This document shows, piece by piece, positions 58,443-64,000 of a stretch of 64,000 nucleotides of DNA. Every line of letters starts with the position of its first letter. Within the stretch, counting starts at the first letter, position 1. The stretch spans positions 351,788,425-351,852,424 of the forward strand of contig OV050030.1 of the NCBI GenBank assembly GCA_920105625.2. The letters are read 5' to 3'. The translations under genes were made by a program, and so were the position numbers. This DNA comes from Clusia tigrina. Its lineage: Eukaryota; Arthropoda; Insecta; Diptera; Clusiidae. Below the pieces are notes generated by a model. The model searched no databases and was not told the DNA's origin. It was given only the letters and a program-made list of their open reading frames with translations.

Positions 58443-61229
58443 TACATATATAAAAAATTGGTGCAAGTGCGTTGTGACTTTATAACTCATGAACCGTCAA
58501 ACCGAATTCAATGAAACTTTTTTTATAGATAAGTTTGCACGAAATCGGTCGACGCGTTCGTGAGTTATGACCTTTTATGTCAACACGTGATTTTGCCCAT
58601 ATAAAAGTTTGCATGTATGTATGTATGTTTGTATGCAACGTATGTACTCGAAAACGGCTGAACCGATTTTGATGAAATTTTCAGGCAATTCTCAGAATAA
58701 ACTCGCGAGTAACATACGCTACACATTGTTTGGATTTTTTACATGTAGGGGGTGAAATTGGCAAATGGGATAAAAACTTTCCCTCCCTATGTATGTATGT
58801 ATGCATGTAAGCAATGCATGCACTCGAAAACGGCTGGACCGATTTTGATGAAATTTTCAGAGAGTCTTCAGAAAAACCCCTCGGATAACATAGGCTATAC
58901 ATTGTTTGGATTGTTCCACATTTAGGGGGTAAAATTGACAAAAGGGATAAAAACTCCCCCTACCTAATCTATCTTCTATCTATATATATAAAAAATTGGT
59001 GCAAGTGCGTTGTGACTTTATAACTCATGAACCGTCAAACCGAATTCAATGAAACTTTTTGTGATTTGTTCGTATGGTCGTGTAGATGGTTTATAGATAA
59101 GTTTGCACGAAATCGGTGCACGCGTTCGTGAGTTATGACCTTTTATGTCAACACGTGATTTTGTCCATATAAAAGTTTGCATGTATGTATGTATGTTTGT
59201 ATGCAACGTATGTACTCGAAAACGGCTGAACCGATTTTGATGAAATTTTCAGGCAATTTTCAGAATAAACTCGCGAGTAACATACGCTACACATTGTTTG
59301 GATTTTTTACATGTAGGGGGTGAAATTGGCAAATGGGATAAAAACTTTCCCTCCCTATGTATGTATGTATGCATGTAAGCAATGCATGCACTCGAAAACG
59401 GCTGGACCGATTTTGATGAAATTTTCAGAGAGTCTTCAGAAAAACCCCTCGGATAACACAGGCTATATATTGTTTGGATTGTTCCACATTTAGGGGGTAA
59501 AATTGACAAAAGGGGTAAAAACTCCCCTTACCTAATCTATCTATCTATATATATAAAAAATTGGTGCAAGTGCGTTGTGACTTTATAACTCATGAACCGT
59601 CAAACCGAATTCAATGAAACTTTTTGTGGTTTGTTCGTATGGTCGTGTAGATGGTTTATAGATAAGTTTGCACGAAATCGGTCGACGCGTTCGTGAGTTA
59701 TGACCTTTTATGTCAACACGTGATTTTGTCCATATAAAAGTTTGCATGTATGTATGTATGTTTGTATGCAACGTATGTACTCGAAAACGGATGAACCGAT
59801 TTTGATGAAATTTTCAGGCAATTTTCAGAATAAACTCGCGAGTAACATACGCTACACATTGTTTGGATTTTTTACATGTAGGGGGTGAAATTGGCAAATG
59901 GGATAAAAACTTTCCCTCCCTATGTATGTATGTATGCATGTAAGCAATGCATGCACTCGAAAACGGCTGGACCGATTTTGATGAAATTTTCAGAGAGTCT
60001 TCAGAAAAACCCCTCGGATAACATAGGCTATACATTGTTTGGATTGTTCCACATTTAGGGGGTGAAATTGACAAAAGGGATAAAAACTCCCCCTACCTAA
60101 TCTATCTATCTATATATATAAAAAATTGGTGCAAGTGCGTTGTGACTTTATAACTCATGAACCGTCAAACCGAATTCAATGAAACTTTTTGTGGTTTGTT
60201 CGTATGGTCGTGTAGATGGTTTATAGATAAGTTTGCACGAAATCGGTCGACGCGTTCGTGAGTTATGACCTTTTATGTCAACACGTGATTTTGTCCATAT
60301 AAAAGTTTGCATGTATGTATGTATGTTTGTATGCAACGTATGTACTCGAAAACGGCTGAACCGATTTTGATGAAATTTTCAGGCAATTTTCAGAATAAAC
60401 TCGCGAGTAACATACGCTACACATTGTTTGGATTTTTTACATGTAGGGGGTGAAATTGGCAAATGGGATAAAAACTTTCCCTCCCTATGTATGTATGTAT
60501 GCATGTAAGCAATGCATGCACTCGAAAACGGCTGGACCGATTTTGATGAAATTTTCAGAGAGTCTTCAGAAAAACCCCTCGGATAACATAGGCTATACAT
60601 TGTTTGGATTGTTCCACATTTAGGGGGTGAAATTGACAAAAGGGATAAAAACTCCCCCTACCTAATCTATCTATCTATATATATAAAAAATTGGTGCAAG
60701 TGCGTTGTGACTTTATAACTCATGAACCGTCAAACCGAATTCAATGAAACTTTTTGTGATTTGTTCGTATGGTCGTGTAGATGGTTTATAGATAAGTTTG
60801 CACGAAATCGGTCGACGCGTTCGTGAGTTATGACCTTTTATGTCAACACGTGATTTTGTCCATATAAAAGTTTGCATGTATGTATGTATGTTTGTATGCA
60901 ACGTATGTACTCGAAAACGGCTGAACCGATTTTGATGAAATTTTCAGGCAATTCTCAGAATAAACTCGCGAGTAACATACGCTACACATTGTTTGGATTT
61001 TTTACATGTAGGGGGTGAAATTGGCAAATGGGATAAAAACTTTCCCTCCCTATGTATGTATGTATGCATGTAAGCAATGCATGCACTCGAAAACGGCTGG
61101 ACCGATTTTGATGAAATTTTCAGAGAGTCTTCAGAAAAACTCCTCGGATAACATAGGCTATACATTGTTTGGATTGTTCCACATTTAGGGGGTAAAATTG
61201 ACAAAAGGGATAAAAACTCCCCCTACCTA
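58443..61229 (+). repeat. Five tandem 565-bp 5' blocks in H4
   Basis: Block starts: 58443 (shortened, same internal deletion as H3 block a), 58979, 59544, 60109 and 60674. The last four starts are exactly 565 bp apart. Each begins TCTATATATATAAAAAATTG and ends CTACCTAATCTATC(TATC). Blocks differ by single bases (for example GGTCGACG, GGTGCACG, ACGGATGAAC). The last one continues into the unique Helitron body. Confidence 0.92.
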
Positions 61230-62512
61230 ATTCTATATAAAAATGTATGTATGTTTGCAACGTATGGATTGGAAAAAGGCGGGATTTTGATTAAGTTTTT
61301 ACAACGTCTTCAGAATTATCTAACCGATGACATAGGATACACATTTCTTAAAAATATCAAAATTTTTGACGTTAAATAGGGCAAAAGTGGTAGAAGCTAC
61401 CTTATTCTATATTTTCTGAATTAATTAAGCAATTTTATTGAAAATGGGCACAATCCTTAAAACGTGCAAAATTATCATTTGGGACGAATGCACAATGGCC
61501 CGAACAACTCGAGAAATCAATTAAAATTTGGAAAAATGTCAGAAAGTCAATTGACCGTGTCCGTACTGTTCGAATAAAAAAATCAGAAAGAACACACAAT
61601 ATACGCAGCTGTCAAAATAAATAAGCGTCTACAGCTCCATCTGTTGAGTTATTGGAGTATCAGTCAGTGCTTACAACACCAATATGAAACTAAATGTGCG
61701 CGTGCAACACCACGCACATATAAAAAAAATGAGAACAAAAAGTGAGATTAAGTTTTTTTAATTTTCGAATTTTCCGAATTTTCCGAATTTTTTGAGATCG
61801 ATAGATTTGCAAGAAACAATTGGGAATGAGATTTCGTTCCCACCGAACTTCAGTCAAACGGTAATTAGTATTCAAGCCGTTGACGACAAGGTATTCCCAA
61901 ACTACAAAAATCCTGAATGGCTGTGCGAACTTGCAATTTAGGCACAAAAAAAAGATAAAGTCAACAATCTTAATGAGAAAATTCAATTGAAACTTTTCGG
62001 CGAAATCTATATCTTCTATATATATAAAAAATTGGTGCAAGTGAAATACATGATAAATGCACGTTGTAGAGCATACACGCATATACATTGACACCTACCA
62101 GTGAGTGATCATTTTAAGGTTATTTTCCATCGAACTCGAATTGTGGACAGACGTAATCGGTAAGAGTCGCATTTGATTTTTTTTTTGTTTTTCATATTTT
62201 CAGCCATACATCATCAAACAATTTATTTGTTTTTGTTTGACCATTTAAATACAAACAGACAGTAGTGTATATACGCTTTCCATTTGGATTTTCTGGTTGA
62301 ATTGCTATCGGGTTTCAGGCCATTTATATACGTGTTAGTGTCACTTTGTATAGTTCTTTTTCCTCAGTTCTTAATTTTTTTATACATAAAACAACCAAAT
62401 AATGCGAATATATGACCACAAACACATACTTATTATACATTTGGATATAGTTTTTTTAACTCTTGAAATTAATTTAAATGATTACTCTTTTCGTACATAG
62501 AACAAATTCGAA

Positions 62513-64000
62513 ATGCCACGTCCAAGTCGCTCAAATATTGGTAGACGTACGCGTCATTCGAGAGTTGTTTCAACCAATCGAAGATCACAAAGTGAACAAG
62601 ATCGTATTCAACAAAATGCATCACAGAGGGAACGACGTAGACGTATAAACCAATCGGTTGATAGTGCAAACACGGTTGACAGTGAAAGGTCGATAAATCG
62701 ACGTACGCGTCCCTCAATTCAAATCATACGACAAATGGAATTGGCGGCTTATAATTATGATAGCACAATTGATTACAGTATGTATTCTTATATTGGACAA
62801 ATGAATAAACAATGTGTGCATTGTAAAGCATTCAAATTTATGAACGAAACGCCTGGCATGTGCTGTGCTGGTGGGAAAGTTAAATTGCCTGTGTTAGAAC
62901 CTCCACCAGATCCTTTACACTCATTAATTTATGGCAATTCAGCAGCGTCAAAGCATTTCTTAACAAATATTCAAAAGTACAATTCATGCTTCCAAATGAC
63001 ATCTTTTGGAGCTACAAATATTATAAGAGATGGATTTATGCCGACGTTTAAGGTAATTACTTCGCATGGAATAAATGATATCAAATTTGATTTATGTGCT
63101 GTCTCTGTATTTGCTGTCTTCAAAAATTCGGATTCGTCATCTAAATCTATTTCAAAAACATTACAGATTCAAGGACAGATATACCATAGAGCTGGGTCAT
63201 TGTTGCCATTCCCAGATGCTGACCATCAGTTTTTGCAAATATATTTCATTGGTAATGAGAACAGCGAACTGAATCAGCGCTGTACAATTGCTTCAAATAC
63301 AAGAAGAGAAATCTTGAGAGAGCTGCAAAGATTTTTACATCAGCACAATGAATTGGTTAAATTATTCAAGATTGCAGTGGATCAGATGCCCACCGATGAT
63401 CATAAAATCATAATACGTGCCGACAGAACACCACTCGGGCAACATTCCAGGCGATTTAACGCACCAACAATCGATGAAGTGGCAATCGTAATAGTTGGTG
63501 AACAATTTCGGCCAAGAGATATTGTTTTGCACCGTAGGAATGAGCAACTAAATCGTATTTCTGAACTCCATCGTTGTTATGACGCATTGCAATACCCGAT
63601 TTTGTTCTGGAGAGGAGATGATGGTTATCATATAAATATACCATTGATAAATCCAATGACTGGTAAAAAAATAATGATTTTTGATTACTTTTGTGAGTAA
63701 TCTTTGCGTTAAAATAACTAAAAGAATAATTTTTAATATTAGCAGGCCAACAAACAACGAAAAAAGTTAGTGCGATGAATTTTTATTCGTATCGATTGAT
63801 GATTCGTGATCAAGAGGACAATTACATTTTGCGATGCAATAAACTTTTTCATCAATACATTCTGGACATGTATGCTAAAATCGAGAGCGAACGATTGCAT
63901 TTCATCCGTCATAATCAAGCCCGATTGAGATCTGGAGAGTATATACATTTACGTGATGCACTATTGAATGATGTGAATGTGAAAGACATTGGACGCTTGA
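62513..64000 (+). pseudogene. Rep/helicase (RepHel) of Helitron H4, partial
   Basis: Exon 1 62513-63692 is open and identical in design to H2. The intron is 63693-63745 with acceptor TTAGCAG instead of TTTGCAG, which also creates an extra upstream AG. Exon 2 runs from 63746 to the window end with a few substitutions (V to L in IVDMY, E to G in RSEEY). Whether it has the 10-bp deletion cannot be seen. Confidence 0.85.

Larger units (their letters stand above)
58443..64000 (+). mobile_element. Helitron H4 (third in array, runs off window)
   Basis: Starts TACATATATAAAAAATTGG right after the CTAG of H3, the same junction as H2/H3. It has five 5' blocks, then the body from about 61230, and is cut by the window end inside exon 2 of RepHel. 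Confidence 0.92.

Noticed and set aside
58681..61204. Repeated minus-strand frames of 86 and 62 residues in every Helitron 5' block
   Set aside because: They are antisense to non-coding repeat units, include (ATGT)n-derived Tyr/Met/His strings, and recur only because the block recurs. No sign of selection or a promoter.
58443..61229. Regular 565-bp repeats considered as a CRISPR-like or satellite array
   Set aside because: Units are long, contiguous, without spacers, and begin with the Helitron 5' terminus, so they are element ends.

Overview
This is eukaryotic, AT-rich DNA made almost entirely of nested transposable elements. No host gene, tRNA or rRNA was recognised in 64 kb. Gypsy-like (errantivirus-type) elements with an env remnant, an RTE-clade LINE, a Polinton/Maverick and autonomous Helitrons suggest an insect, most likely a dipteran. 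The species assignment is inference. The density of nesting suits heterochromatin or a transposon-rich (possibly piRNA-cluster-like) locus.

Layout. 1-1095: gag and LTR/leader of gypsy-like element B1 (minus strand). 1096-1532: no gene seen. 1533-6080: decayed gypsy-like element A1 (minus), whose 5' LTR (5218-5722) has a primer-binding site on one side and a polypurine tract plus env tail on the other, so two elements share one LTR. 6081-34357: a Polinton/Maverick with PolB remnant, adenain-like protease, phospholipase-A2-like minor capsid protein, packaging ATPase, retroviral-type integrase, penton-like protein, major capsid protein (MCP) and two paralogous secreted proteins. It is split twice: by a Ty3-type LTR retrotransposon tandem (three LTRs, two internal regions, 11799-24095) inside the penton gene, and by a 6.9-kb Helitron (H1, minus, 25562-32439) inside the MCP gene. 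34358-36180: second B copy (B2, plus). 36184-44147: second A copy (A2, minus), interrupted by a full-length RTE LINE (38891-42291) with a target-site duplication. 44148-64000: head-to-tail array of three Helitrons (H2, H3, H4; H4 runs off the window), inserted in the A2 leader.

How parts relate. Removing the LTR tandem and one copy of its 4-bp duplication restores the penton reading frame, and removing H1 nearly rejoins the MCP gene, so the Polinton is the older host. Helitron copies carry a 53-bp intron in Rep/helicase and different disabling lesions. In the tandem array the 5' end of the Helitron is amplified as exact 565-bp blocks: one block in H1 and H2, two in H3, five in H4. The most unusual features are this stepwise block amplification, the three-LTR tandem carrying shared fossil lesions, the shared LTR between env and PBS, and the paired secreted proteins at the right side of the Polinton.
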